Source of the DNA: Saprospiraceae bacterium UBA1994 | GTDB taxonomy: Bacteria; Bacteroidota; Bacteroidia; Chitinophagales; Saprospiraceae | Length of the DNA stretch: 64,000 nucleotides | Assembly: GCA_002335865.1 (NCBI GenBank) | Contig: DDCY01000009.1 | Location: forward strand, 186,001 to 250,000 | Reading direction: 5' to 3' | Shown here: positions 56,755 through 64,000 of the stretch, piece by piece | Layout of the letters: the number at the start of each line of letters is the position of its first letter | Position numbering within the stretch: the first letter of the stretch is position 1 | The notes under the pieces: model-generated | Seen by the model: the letters and a program-made list of their open reading frames with translations, nothing else | Told to the model about the DNA's origin: nothing | The model's database searches: none | Translations under genes and position numbers: made by a program

Positions 56755-57570
56755 CTAAATATTTACTCTCTCCTTTCCACAATACACATTACCCCCTTCA
56801 CTTTTCAAAAATCCTATCAAGGTCATTCCACATTCCTCTGCTAATTTTATTGCTAAACTTGATGGTGCACCTACTGCTACTATGCAGCCTATACCTGCCA
56901 TCATAGCTTTTTGGATCAATTCAAAACTCGCGCGTCCACTTAGTAAACAAATAGTTTTATTTAAAGGTAAATTACCACTCTTCAATCTGTTCCCAACAAG
57001 CTTATCCATAGCATTATGTCTACCGACGTCTTCAGCTACATGCAATAGATTAGCTTCTAGGTCAAATAGAGCCACCGCATGATTTCCTCCGGTGATGCTA
57101 AACAAATTCTGCATGTCATCTAGCTGATCTCTGAGTGAAACTATTATACTTTGACTAACAGTAAATTTAGACGCCCATGGCAGGTATTGAGTATTCGTCT
57201 TGATCATATCTAGAGAAGTTTTGCCGCAAATACCACAACTACTACTCATAAATGTATTGCGATGTAGAAGCCCATCTGGTAAATTAACCCGATCCTTTAG
57301 CAATACTTCAATTACATTATCATCAATCACCTGATACTCTAATACATCTGAGATATCAGTCACTATTCCTTCAGTAAAAAGAAATCCACTAGCCAAGTCT
57401 ATATCAAATCCTGGTGTCCGCATAGTAATTGCGATCTGACTCAGTCTTCCTCTATGTCGTATCCTGATTTCCAATGGTTGCTCAATGATTACATAATCCT
57501 GTATGGGTTTCAATTCTCCTTGATTCATTTTTAAGATAAATACTTCTTTTACACCTTTCGTCTTTTCCAT
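56755..57570 (-). CDS. fdhD: FdhD sulfurtransferase
   Basis: A 271-residue FdhD protein, which transfers sulfur from IscS-type desulfurases to the molybdenum cofactor of formate dehydrogenases. The CxxC motif needed for sulfur transfer is present (SSSCGICGKTS, Cys112 and Cys115). EQPLEIRIRHRG, DLASGFLFTEGI, NHAVALFDLE, VAEDVGRHNAMDKLVG and LSGRASFELIQKA are all conserved. Its start overlaps the stop of a 122-residue partner gene by 1 nt. No formate dehydrogenase or moa/mob gene is in the window, so its client enzyme is elsewhere. Confidence 0.95.
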   Translation of the reverse strand: MEKTKGVKEVFILKMNQGELKPIQDYVIIEQPLEIRIRHRGRLSQIAITMRTPGFDIDLASGFLFTEGIVTDISDVLEYQVIDDNVIEVLLKDRVNLPDGLLHRNTFMSSSCGICGKTSLDMIKTNTQYLPWASKFTVSQSIIVSLRDQLDDMQNLFSITGGNHAVALFDLEANLLHVAEDVGRHNAMDKLVGNRLKSGNLPLNKTICLLSGRASFELIQKAMMAGIGCIVAVGAPSSLAIKLAEECGMTLIGFLKSEGGNVYCGKERVNI

Positions 57571-57938
57571 TATTTGGCTTGTGGATTGGTATATAGGTTA
57601 GTTTCATCTTCTTGTACTCTAGGCACTAAACATTGAAAGTCTTTTTCAACTAATATATGAAGACCACCTTCGACACCATTAACTATAATGTGTTCAAAAC
57701 CGACCTTATCTTCCTTTAGAAATGCTTCCAATTGGTCATGTGGCACTTTGAGGTCGATAGTATTATATTTCATTTTTATTGATATCTCCTCCTTATCCGA
57801 TAGTGATATCATATATTTCAATGTATTTCCGACAGTAATTTGGCATTCTGAGAGTACACAACCTTCCTCAGACAAGATATTTACATCCTTTTTGGAGAGT
57901 CTCAGCCGTATAGATGAGTCCTTTATTCGTATTTTCAT
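57570..57938 (-). CDS. Small conserved protein coupled to fdhD (DUF7009-like)
   Basis: A 122-residue cytosolic protein beginning MKIRIKDSSIRLRLSKKDV, with FEHIIVNG and HILVEKDFQCLVPRVQEDE near the C-terminus. It resembles small uncharacterised proteins found beside fdhD in Bacteroidota (DUF7009, assigned from memory and unverified). Its TAA overlaps the fdhD ATG (TAATG), so translation is coupled, which strongly suggests a shared role in molybdoenzyme maturation. Function unknown. Confidence 0.65.
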   Translation of the reverse strand: MKIRIKDSSIRLRLSKKDVNILSEEGCVLSECQITVGNTLKYMISLSDKEEISIKMKYNTIDLKVPHDQLEAFLKEDKVGFEHIIVNGVEGGLHILVEKDFQCLVPRVQEDETNLYTNPQAK

Positions 57939-58152
57939 ACTGGAAAGATAAATTATTATTTACACCTGAAATACCTATTATCATTGAGACTAAAGAGAAT
58001 TGACTTGATATTTCCACTTTTCGTTTCAATTTTAGTGAAACTTTATAGCAAATTTATTCCTTTAGATGTTTAGTAAGTTGTGAGTTACTAACTAACTTGC
58101 GTACATTAATAATTACGAGGTAATAAAGTGCCTCACAACATAATACATTACA

Positions 58153-58350
58153 ATGAGTACAGGAACTGTAAAATTCTTCAACGAATCCAAAGGGTTTGGG
58201 TTTATCACAGAAGAAGGAACCAACAAAGAACACTTCGTACATGTCACGGGTCTAGAAGACGACGTACGTGAAGGTGACAACGTAGAGTTTGAATTAGTAG
58301 AAGGGCGTAAAGGGCTTAATGCCGTAAACGTAAAAGTAGTAAATGGGTAA
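58153..58350 (+). CDS. Cold-shock domain protein
   Basis: A 65-residue single CSD protein (RNA chaperone): [19 protein letters not shown] has RNP1 (KGFGFI) and HFVHVT has RNP2. The C-terminus is [13 protein letters not shown]. It has a long 5' region of about 210 nt from the divergent gene, in keeping with csp leaders, and an intrinsic terminator at 58425. It is about 58% identical by eye to the second csp at 60699, across the rhlE gene. Confidence 0.95.
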   Translation: MSTGTVKFFNESKGFGFITEEGTNKEHFVHVTGLEDDVREGDNVEFELVEGRKGLNAVNVKVVNG

Positions 58351-58424
58351 ATGTTTGGTGAGTGTTGAACTACTTACTAGCTAATCAGTTAACTAAACTC
58401 AACATATACTTTAAAAAATTACTT

Positions 58425-58453
58425 GCCATCAACACTTGTGTTGATGGCTTTTT
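58425..58453 (+). terminator. Intrinsic terminator after the first csp gene
   Basis: GCCATCAACAC (58425-58435) and GTGTTGATGGC (58438-58448) form a perfect stem (the innermost pairs must open for a loop), followed by TTTTTC. It lies 75 nt after the csp stop. Confidence 0.85.
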
Positions 58454-58633
58454 CTTGCTAATCTAGTGAGGTTAGTAACATTTCAATTTTCGGTGCGATT
58501 TGGCTATCTTCTCCAAGCTATCAAAGACCTACATGATTAGAGTATAATAATTCCGTCAAGCTATATCTCTGATTCTTCTCCTGCGGATGCTTTACTGCTC
58601 GTTTTTTTGTTCGACCTATTCACTTTATTACTA

Positions 58634-58768
58634 CTAGATTGATTGACTGATGATGAGCATAATTAGTTGATCATATCGGTTTATTTTAATAAACGCCAAA
58701 GATCTACGTAAACGTTTAAGATACTTGGCTTTATACTGATGATTAGCATTTTTGCTAGTCACAAACAT
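58634..58768 (-). CDS. Possible small basic protein or frameshifted remnant
   Basis: A 44-codon frame with ATG at 58766-58768 and TAG at 58634-58636. The product begins MFVTSKNANHQYKAKYLKRL and has a hydrophobic C-terminal stretch (QLIMLIISQSI). In another frame directly after it lies a coding-like Ser/Lys-rich tail (NKVNRSNKKTSSKASAGEES) ending at a TAG at 58561-58563, which suggests a single gene broken by a frameshift. No family is recognised; it may be chance. Confidence 0.2.
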   Translation of the reverse strand: MFVTSKNANHQYKAKYLKRLRRSLAFIKINRYDQLIMLIISQSI

Positions 58769-58834
58769 TTTTTTATAACAATACTAGCACAGGTATAATG
58801 TGTATAATGATACCATTCATTTCAACTATTATTA

Positions 58835-58842
58835 TACCTTTG
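58835..58842 (+). promoter_or_regulatory. Promoter -7 element for rhlE
   Basis: TACCTTTG matches TAnnTTTG exactly, 17 nt before the rhlE ATG, giving a leader of about 10 nt. No clear TTTG is found at the -33 spacing. Confidence 0.4.
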
Positions 58843-58859
58843 CTTAATATATATATAGT

Positions 58860-60503
58860 ATGACATTCAAGCAATTAGGTTTAATCGAGCCAATCCTCAA
58901 GGCGCTCGAAGACAAAGGGTACGCAACACCTAGCCCAATACAAGCACAGTCAATTCCAATCTTGTTAGACAAAAAGGACTTACTAGGATGTGCACAGACA
59001 GGTACCGGTAAAACCGCAGCATTTGCAATACCGATCATCCAACAGATCTACAATGATGTAGAGCGGGAGAAGGGCAAGAAGAAAATCAAAGCATTGGTAG
59101 TAACTCCGACTAGAGAGCTAGCTATTCAAATCGCTGACAACTTTGTAGAATACACCAAATATGCACGTAACATCTCTACCACTGTAATATTTGGAGGGGT
59201 TAAACAAGGAAAGCAAACCGCTAGACTTGATAAAGGTGTTGATGTATTAGTCGCTACCCCTGGTCGCCTTTTGGACCTTATCAATCAAAGATTTATATCT
59301 CTAAGTGATATCCAATATATCGTACTTGATGAAGCAGATCATATGTTAGATATGGGTTTTATTCATGATGTGCGTAAGATCATTAAGCTATTACCACAAA
59401 ATAGACAATCACTATTATTCTCGGCTACAATGCCTAAGGATATTGTAGAGATCTCTCAAACACTACTAGGAAACAAATTTGAAAGAATAACCATCAAACC
59501 TGATCAGGCTACAGCTGAGAAAGTAGAACAAGCGGTATATAAGGTCAGTAAGAAAAACAAAGGAGTACTGTTACAAGATATTCTCAATGAAAAAGGTCAG
59601 GTTTCTACCCTAGTATTCTCCAGAACGAAACATGGTGCTAATAAGATCGTCAAAGTGCTGAACAGGTCAGGTTTCAAAGCAGAAGCTATACATGGGAACA
59701 AATCTCAAGCATCTAGACAGAAATCGCTGAAAGCATTTAAAGATGGAAAGATTCATATACTTGTAGCTACTGATATAGCAGCTCGTGGTATTGATGTAGA
59801 TGATCTTGCATTGGTAATCAACTATGATCTGCCTAATATCCCAGAGACTTATGTACACCGTATCGGTCGTACTGGTAGAGCGGCGGCTAGTGGTATCGCA
59901 CTTTCATTCTGTAATGGAGAAGAGAGAGCTTATCTCAGAGATATCGAAAAACTAATCAACCAGAAGGTACCAGTCATTACAGAGCATTCATATGTTGATA
60001 ATGAACCTGAACCATCTAGCAAGGATATAAAGGCTTCCAAGGCAAACAATAACAGAGGCAGATCTCAAGGTAGATCAAGCAGAGACGATAGAAATGCTAC
60101 GAAAAAGAAAAGACCAAATAAAAGTAGAAACAATAACAGGTCAGATCGATCTAATGATAAAAAAGATTATCGTCCGAGAGGAGAAGACATTAGTAGAAGT
60201 AAACCTCGAGGTGAAAGATCAGAGAATAGAAATAACTCTGAACAAAAGCCAAGAGATAATAAACCAAACAATAAAAGAAGAAACAACAGAAACGATAAGC
60301 CAAGAGAAGAAAGACAAGATCAAAATTCAAGATCATCGCAATCTAGTAACCCGTCTCGTAGATCAAGAAATAATAATCCTAGTAATAAAAAAACGAAAGA
60401 TGGCGTATCTAAGACTGAAAGAAAATTCAGAGAAGGTCAAAAAAAATCATCTGACTACAAAGGAAAATATAGACCGAAAGGAACAATGTGGGAGCTTGAT
60501 TAA
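58860..60503 (+). CDS. rhlE: DEAD-box RNA helicase, RhlE-like
   Basis: A 547-residue ATP-dependent RNA helicase: Q motif region (FKQLGL...YATPSPIQAQSIP), Walker A AQTGTGKT (45-52), PTRELA, TPGR, DEAD (157-160), SAT, and the second RecA domain with ARGIDVDDLALVINYDLP and HRIGRTGRA. From about residue 385 the protein is a long, disordered, Arg/Lys/Asn/Ser-rich tail, as in cold-active RhlE helicases that bind structured rRNA. It sits between two cold-shock protein genes, which points to RNA remodelling at low temperature. Confidence 0.92.
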   Translation: MTFKQLGLIEPILKALEDKGYATPSPIQAQSIPILLDKKDLLGCAQTGTGKTAAFAIPIIQQIYNDVEREKGKKKIKALVVTPTRELAIQIADNFVEYTKYARNISTTVIFGGVKQGKQTARLDKGVDVLVATPGRLLDLINQRFISLSDIQYIVLDEADHMLDMGFIHDVRKIIKLLPQNRQSLLFSATMPKDIVEISQTLLGNKFERITIKPDQATAEKVEQAVYKVSKKNKGVLLQDILNEKGQVSTLVFSRTKHGANKIVKVLNRSGFKAEAIHGNKSQASRQKSLKAFKDGKIHILVATDIAARGIDVDDLALVINYDLPNIPETYVHRIGRTGRAAASGIALSFCNGEERAYLRDIEKLINQKVPVITEHSYVDNEPEPSSKDIKASKANNNRGRSQGRSSRDDRNATKKKRPNKSRNNNRSDRSNDKKDYRPRGEDISRSKPRGERSENRNNSEQKPRDNKPNNKRRNNRNDKPREERQDQNSRSSQSSNPSRRSRNNNPSNKKTKDGVSKTERKFREGQKKSSDYKGKYRPKGTMWELD

Positions 60504-60530
60504 TTACCGAGTAACGGCTTAATTTTACAA

Positions 60531-60566
60531 GAAAATAGGCTTACATCTTTGGTGTAGCCTATTTTC
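60531..60566 (+). terminator. Intrinsic terminator after rhlE
   Basis: GAAAATAGGCTTACA (60531-60545) pairs with TGTAGCCTATTTTC (60553-60566), 14 bp with one bulged T, 7-nt loop, T-rich 3' arm. It lies 28 nt after the rhlE stop. Confidence 0.8.
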
Positions 60567-60641
60567 TTGCTTAATGACAATGTCTACCTTGAATACAACT
60601 ATTCCCTTGGATAGAAGCTAATAGTGCCAATTGAGACAAAC

Positions 60642-60676
60642 AAAAAAGCCCATTAACTTTGTTAATGGGCTTTTTT
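60642..60676 (-). terminator. Intrinsic terminator after the second csp gene (symmetrical)
   Basis: A perfect 15-bp stem, AAAAAAGCCCATTAA (60642-60656) with TTAATGGGCTTTTTT (60662-60676), and a 5-nt loop. The poly-A/poly-T arms make it functional in both directions. It lies 23 nt beyond the csp stop at 60699. Confidence 0.9.
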
Positions 60677-60698
60677 GTCTTAAAACTAAATATCAGTA

Positions 60699-60893
60699 CT
60701 AAAGTACTTCTACATTTACTGCATTTAATCCTTTTCTTCCTTCCTCTGTGTCAAAAGAGACTTTGTCTCCTTCGGCTATTGAACTTCCGTTTAATCCATT
60801 TACATGAACAAATACATCTTTTCCACCGTCGTCTGGCGTGATGAATCCGAATCCTTTACTGTCATTAAAAAACTTTACTGTACCGTTACTCAT
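60699..60893 (-). CDS. Cold-shock domain protein (second copy)
   Basis: A 64-residue CSD RNA chaperone: [20 protein letters not shown] (RNP1 KGFGFI), DVFVHVN (RNP2), and the same C-terminal [14 protein letters not shown] as the copy at 58153. It is transcribed towards rhlE, so the two csp genes flank the helicase, one in the same direction and one convergent. A strong symmetrical terminator separates it from rhlE. Confidence 0.95.
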   Translation of the reverse strand: MSNGTVKFFNDSKGFGFITPDDGGKDVFVHVNGLNGSSIAEGDKVSFDTEEGRKGLNAVNVEVL

Positions 60894-61144
60894 TGTTGTT
60901 ATATTATAATTGTCTACTGGCTAGATATAAGATTAATACCCCCACCACACTGCAATATACATACATTTCAGATATTTAGTTTCATGTTTTTATATTTTCA
61001 AGCGGAGAATTGGAAGTATTAATTAAAATAGATATTTGATATACTCAGAAATGTAATTGATCATTCGACATGGTGGAGTTACTCATCAAAAGTAACCTAA
61101 GTTGTAGACTATCATCCATTATTCTGTTCCCTCTGTACCCGCTC

Positions 61145-63325
61145 CTAATCTTTAGCTTCGAGCCAAGCTCTATGTGCTTTTATTTGATTGAGTTCTCCAT
61201 AGCTCACATCATAACCCATTTTTACTCTTAGATCTCCAAATCCTTCAAACTTAATCGTATCGAATGATTCCATCATCTTAGCTACTTTTTCTTCTTTCAT
61301 CAAATCTGTAATGGGAATTTCTCCTTCTTTGATCCAATGTGCTAAGTGTGTGTCTATCGTAGACGCGGCCATCGATCTGATTTCTGATATCGCTTTGACC
61401 GTAAGGCCATCACGATAAAGTTGTAATGTGATGTCATTCGTTGCCCCCTTTTTACTTGTAGAGATTATAGGTTGAGAGTCCATTTCTAGTTCGGATCGTT
61501 TGTATATTTTAGCATCTTTACCGAGGTTATCATCTTCAATAGTAAGACTACAAAGTCGATCCATCTTATTCCATAGCTGATCATAGAACTCGGTTTGCAG
61601 CTTGATGTACTTTTTAGTCTTGGCTTTGACTTGATACTCTGGTATATGTATACTGAGCGGCTTAAGAGCTTTTTCGTATATCTGCTCAGTAAAATAATTT
61701 ATGCCTTTCGACGTCTTGGTATATATCAATTCTATATACGCTTCATCAGCTCCCATCTCTCTGATCCAACGTGAGAGATAGCCATCAAAATCTGTGGATA
61801 CCGCCAATAGATTAAGTAGTTGCTTCTTGATTTTATCTACTATTATATAAACTCTATCCTTATGTGGAATTGAGGAGTCGGATATGTAGTCCTGTATCTC
61901 TTCTACTCTATCTACTAACTTACTCATGGAGAATACCTTTCTGATCGACTCTAAAGAGTACGCTTTCTTGGCTTCTGGTAGTGCTGTCATTGCATGAGAA
62001 AGATCTGGCATTGCGTTATGAAATTCTACGATACGCGGATCTACAATCACATTACGTGCTGTGACAGGCTTAATCAATGTCAATCCCTCAAGTGAAGTAC
62101 ATCTACTCAGAGCTACATAGGCTTGACCAGCTGCAAAACTTTTAGAAAGATCCATTCTTGCCTTATTAAGCGTAAGGCCTTGACTTTTATGCACAGTCAC
62201 AGCCCAAGCTAATCGCACAGGAAATTGAATGAATTCACCTAGTACTTCTAATTCTATCGTGTTTTCAGCATTGATAGTATACTTTTCGTTTTTCCATTCC
62301 ACTTTCTCTATCCAAGAGGTTGATTTATCATCTATAAACTCTACTCTGATCAAATCTTCTTCTCGATCATAGTTTAACACTTTAGCGATTTTACCATTAT
62401 AATAAAGGCCTTCGGATTCATTTCGAGTAAACATAATGATCGCCCCTATTTTTAGCTTAATCTCCTCATCTACAGGATATGCGTTCTCATTGAATTTTCC
62501 TGTGATTTTGGCCTTTAGTTTCTTTATAGGTTCTTCTATCTCTGCTAATTTCTTTTGATTTATCTGATCTGCAATAATATTATGTGTACATAAGGTAATG
62601 ATTTCTTCATCTTCTAGCTCTTTGGGAGAATATTGCTGATTCAGTAGTTTGAGATCTTCCTCGGTTGCTATGCCATCTCTGATACGATTAAGTATATCTA
62701 AAAAAATATCATCTTTCTGCCTATACACTTTGGTCAACTCAACACATAGCGCGTTGCATCTCTGAAATACATGAGAAGAAAAGAAATAGCCTGTTCTATA
62801 ATAATGCTTGAGTACATCCCATGCATAATCTTTGATGACTGGAGGCAGCTGATATAGATCTCCGATCATAATGACTTGTACCCCTCCAAATGGATCAGCG
62901 CGTCTGCGAACTGACCTTAACACAAAGTCTATTGCATCCATCATATCGGCACGTACCATACTCACCTCATCTATTACAAGGGTATCCATCTCACGCAGAA
63001 GATTTAGCTTTTCTTTATTGTACTTCATATGACGCTTCAGCATCGTTCTGCTAGTGATGGACTGTGACTCCGGATAATTATCATCAGGTACAAATGCTGT
63101 TAACGGCAACGTAAGTAATGAATGTATGGTGACGCCCCCAGCATTAATGGCGGCTACTCCTGTGGGAGCAACTACGACAACATTCTTATCCGTGGAATCA
63201 ATTATATCTTTAAGCAAGGTAGTTTTACCTGATCCTGCTTTACCAGTAAGAAATAAATGTCTTCCTGTTTGAAGCATATACTCTTTAGCGATTTGCCTTT
63301 CTATGTTCTCTGTTTCTATATTCAT
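61145..63325 (-). CDS. Pif1/RecD-type AAA helicase with C-terminal helix-turn-helix region
   Basis: A superfamily 1B helicase-like protein, 726 residues from the ATG at 63325 (the frame also opens at 63412). Walker A is GKAGSGKTT (about 27-35), motif Ia APTGVAAINAGG, Walker B VIDEVSMVRADMMD, GDLYQLPPV, and the C-terminal helicase motifs WAVTVHKSQGLTL and AYVALSRCTSLEGL. After about 450 the protein has an HRDC-like or helical region, and near the C-terminus a helix-turn-helix (LYRDGLTVKAISEIRSMAAS, then TIDTHLAHWI). The shorter start fits homologues, which begin just before the P-loop. Likely a DNA helicase in replication or repair; exact role unknown. Confidence 0.88.
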   Translation of the reverse strand: MNIETENIERQIAKEYMLQTGRHLFLTGKAGSGKTTLLKDIIDSTDKNVVVVAPTGVAAINAGGVTIHSLLTLPLTAFVPDDNYPESQSITSRTMLKRHMKYNKEKLNLLREMDTLVIDEVSMVRADMMDAIDFVLRSVRRRADPFGGVQVIMIGDLYQLPPVIKDYAWDVLKHYYRTGYFFSSHVFQRCNALCVELTKVYRQKDDIFLDILNRIRDGIATEEDLKLLNQQYSPKELEDEEIITLCTHNIIADQINQKKLAEIEEPIKKLKAKITGKFNENAYPVDEEIKLKIGAIIMFTRNESEGLYYNGKIAKVLNYDREEDLIRVEFIDDKSTSWIEKVEWKNEKYTINAENTIELEVLGEFIQFPVRLAWAVTVHKSQGLTLNKARMDLSKSFAAGQAYVALSRCTSLEGLTLIKPVTARNVIVDPRIVEFHNAMPDLSHAMTALPEAKKAYSLESIRKVFSMSKLVDRVEEIQDYISDSSIPHKDRVYIIVDKIKKQLLNLLAVSTDFDGYLSRWIREMGADEAYIELIYTKTSKGINYFTEQIYEKALKPLSIHIPEYQVKAKTKKYIKLQTEFYDQLWNKMDRLCSLTIEDDNLGKDAKIYKRSELEMDSQPIISTSKKGATNDITLQLYRDGLTVKAISEIRSMAASTIDTHLAHWIKEGEIPITDLMKEEKVAKMMESFDTIKFEGFGDLRVKMGYDVSYGELNQIKAHRAWLEAKD

Positions 63326-63462
63326 GATCTCACTGTCAAGGTAGTCATTTTCACTTTTTTGCCAAGGGAGATCGTATAGTATTTTAGATTTGAGGCCTAT
63401 AATTGGTGCCATTCTAACAGTTTTGTAACTAGATACAATTACTATAAGTTTTAAGTATCAAG

Positions 63463-63501
63463 AAAAAAGTGAGGCAAGCTGAACCTACTCGCCCCCACTT
63501 T
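63463..63501 (-). terminator. Probable intrinsic terminator after ssb
   Basis: AAAGTG..GGC (63466-63475) pairs with GCC..CACTTT (63491-63501), with small bulges, and on the minus strand is followed by a T tract (complement of 63463-63468). It lies 32 nt after the ssb stop. Confidence 0.6.
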
Positions 63502-63532
63502 ATCTACATTGGATATTTAATCAGTTCATATT

Positions 63533-63895
63533 CTAGAATGGTACTTCTTCGCTAGCTACTTCTTTCTTTACGAATGAGTTGAATTCTCTAGTTTTGATCT
63601 CAGTCATATATTTCGTGACTCCTTCTTTGTCTTCATACGAGCTATAAGTAAGTTTTCCCTTGATAAGAATCTGATCACCTTTACTAATGATATTAGCCAT
63701 TAGTTCAGCTGTCTTACCCCACGCTACTATTCTGTGCCATTGTGTTTCTTTTACTTTTTCGCCCTTGCTAGTGTTGTAATACTCATTGGTGGCTAATGAA
63801 AATTTCACAAGTGATATTCCAGATTTTGTAGTCATCAGTTCTACATCTGCTCCTGCATTTCCTACTAGTTGTACTTCATTGTTAAATGTGCTCAT
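63533..63895 (-). CDS. ssb: Single-stranded DNA-binding protein
   Basis: A 120-residue SSB with one OB fold (about 1-105): NEVQLVGNAGADVEL, VKFSLATNEYYN, ETQWHRIVAWGKTAELM, ILIKGKLTYSSYED. There is almost no linker, and the C-terminal tip is EEVPF, a short version of the acidic DDIPF tail that recruits partner proteins. It is shorter than typical genomic SSBs (150-180 residues) and could be a second, recombination-linked copy. A helicase gene follows on the same strand about 210 nt on. Confidence 0.92.
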   Translation of the reverse strand: MSTFNNEVQLVGNAGADVELMTTKSGISLVKFSLATNEYYNTSKGEKVKETQWHRIVAWGKTAELMANIISKGDQILIKGKLTYSSYEDKEGVTKYMTEIKTREFNSFVKKEVASEEVPF

Positions 63896-64000
63896 AATTA
63901 TAATATTTAATGTGTGTTAGTATGCTTACGTGTCTCGATTCGTGTTTTGATATATACGCAAGCACTTGATAATAATAACGTCAAATCCCTGTCTGACTTA

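Larger units (their letters stand above)
58454..58859. other. Intergenic region upstream of rhlE
   Basis: About 400 nt. It contains a possible 44-codon minus-strand frame (58634-58768) and the promoter -7 box for rhlE near the right edge. Nothing else is recognisable. Confidence 0.5.

Noticed and set aside
58054..58242. 62-codon minus-strand frame over the first csp gene
   Set aside because: Antisense to a well-supported cold-shock gene, with no domain of its own.
60094..60522. 142-codon frame overlapping the 3' part of rhlE
   Set aside because: An alternate-frame reading of the low-complexity Arg/Lys-rich tail of RhlE; composition bias explains it.

Overview
This window is chromosomal DNA from a member of the Bacteroidota, most likely a marine, Saprospiria-like lineage. 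The phylum call rests on several independent signs: AT-rich DNA; two very large secreted proteins with type IX secretion (T9SS) C-terminal sorting domains, one of each kind; TonB-dependent receptors with carboxypeptidase-like N-terminal domains; a DUF4249 lipoprotein; an alpha/beta-fused 2-oxoacid dehydrogenase E1; and Bacteroidetes-type promoters (TTTG, then about 20 nt, then TAnnTTTG) with few Shine-Dalgarno sequences. The order or family within the phylum is inference. No rRNA, tRNA, CRISPR array, prophage or insertion sequence was recognised.

Layout. 1-8 kb: the 5' end of gcvP (cut by the window edge), metK, a PA14/OmpA protein whose last 30 codons are cut off by an in-frame stop, a thioredoxin-headed T9SS protein, and ffh. 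8.2-8.7 kb: a secreted CHAP-domain protein. 9.6-26.1 kb: one complete dcw (division and cell wall) cluster on the minus strand, in transcription order mraZ, rsmH, ftsL-like, ftsI, murE, mraY, murD, ftsW, murG, murC, ftsQ, ftsA, ftsZ. It has a legible MraZ operator and promoter in front and an intrinsic terminator behind. 27-30 kb: a dolichyl-phosphate-mannose-synthase-like glycosyltransferase and the fused E1. 30.7-39.3 kb, plus strand: housekeeping genes (DUF1573, yaaA, DUF58, rarA, acyl-CoA dehydrogenase, dus, DUF1456, RluE-like) interrupted by two decayed genes: an AlkD-like DNA glycosylase and a GNAT acetyltransferase. 39.5-43.6 kb: a receptor, DUF4249 and TonB-C operon. 43.7-45.8 kb: an arsenic operon (arsR, DUF6428, arsC-like, aquaporin). 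46.1-50.4 kb: a 1426-residue lectin-like T9SS type B protein. 50.5-58 kb: a lipoprotein with a duplicated Cys motif, the two membrane subunits of a TRAP transporter, an Oar-like TonB receptor, and fdhD with a small partner. 58-64 kb: a cold-adaptation island (csp, rhlE, csp), a Pif1/RecD-like helicase and ssb.

How the genes work together. The dcw genes give the lipid I/II pathway and the divisome; MurE carries the DNPR motif expected for meso-diaminopimelate. In the ars operon ArsC would reduce arsenate and the aquaporin would let arsenite leave, with ArsR as sensor. The csp and rhlE genes would jointly remodel RNA structure. No wholly new system is evident. The observations most worth a second look are the decayed genes, the nonsense codon in the OmpA domain, the tandem hairpins inside the dcw cluster, the duplicated metal-site lipoprotein and the aquaporin-based ars operon.
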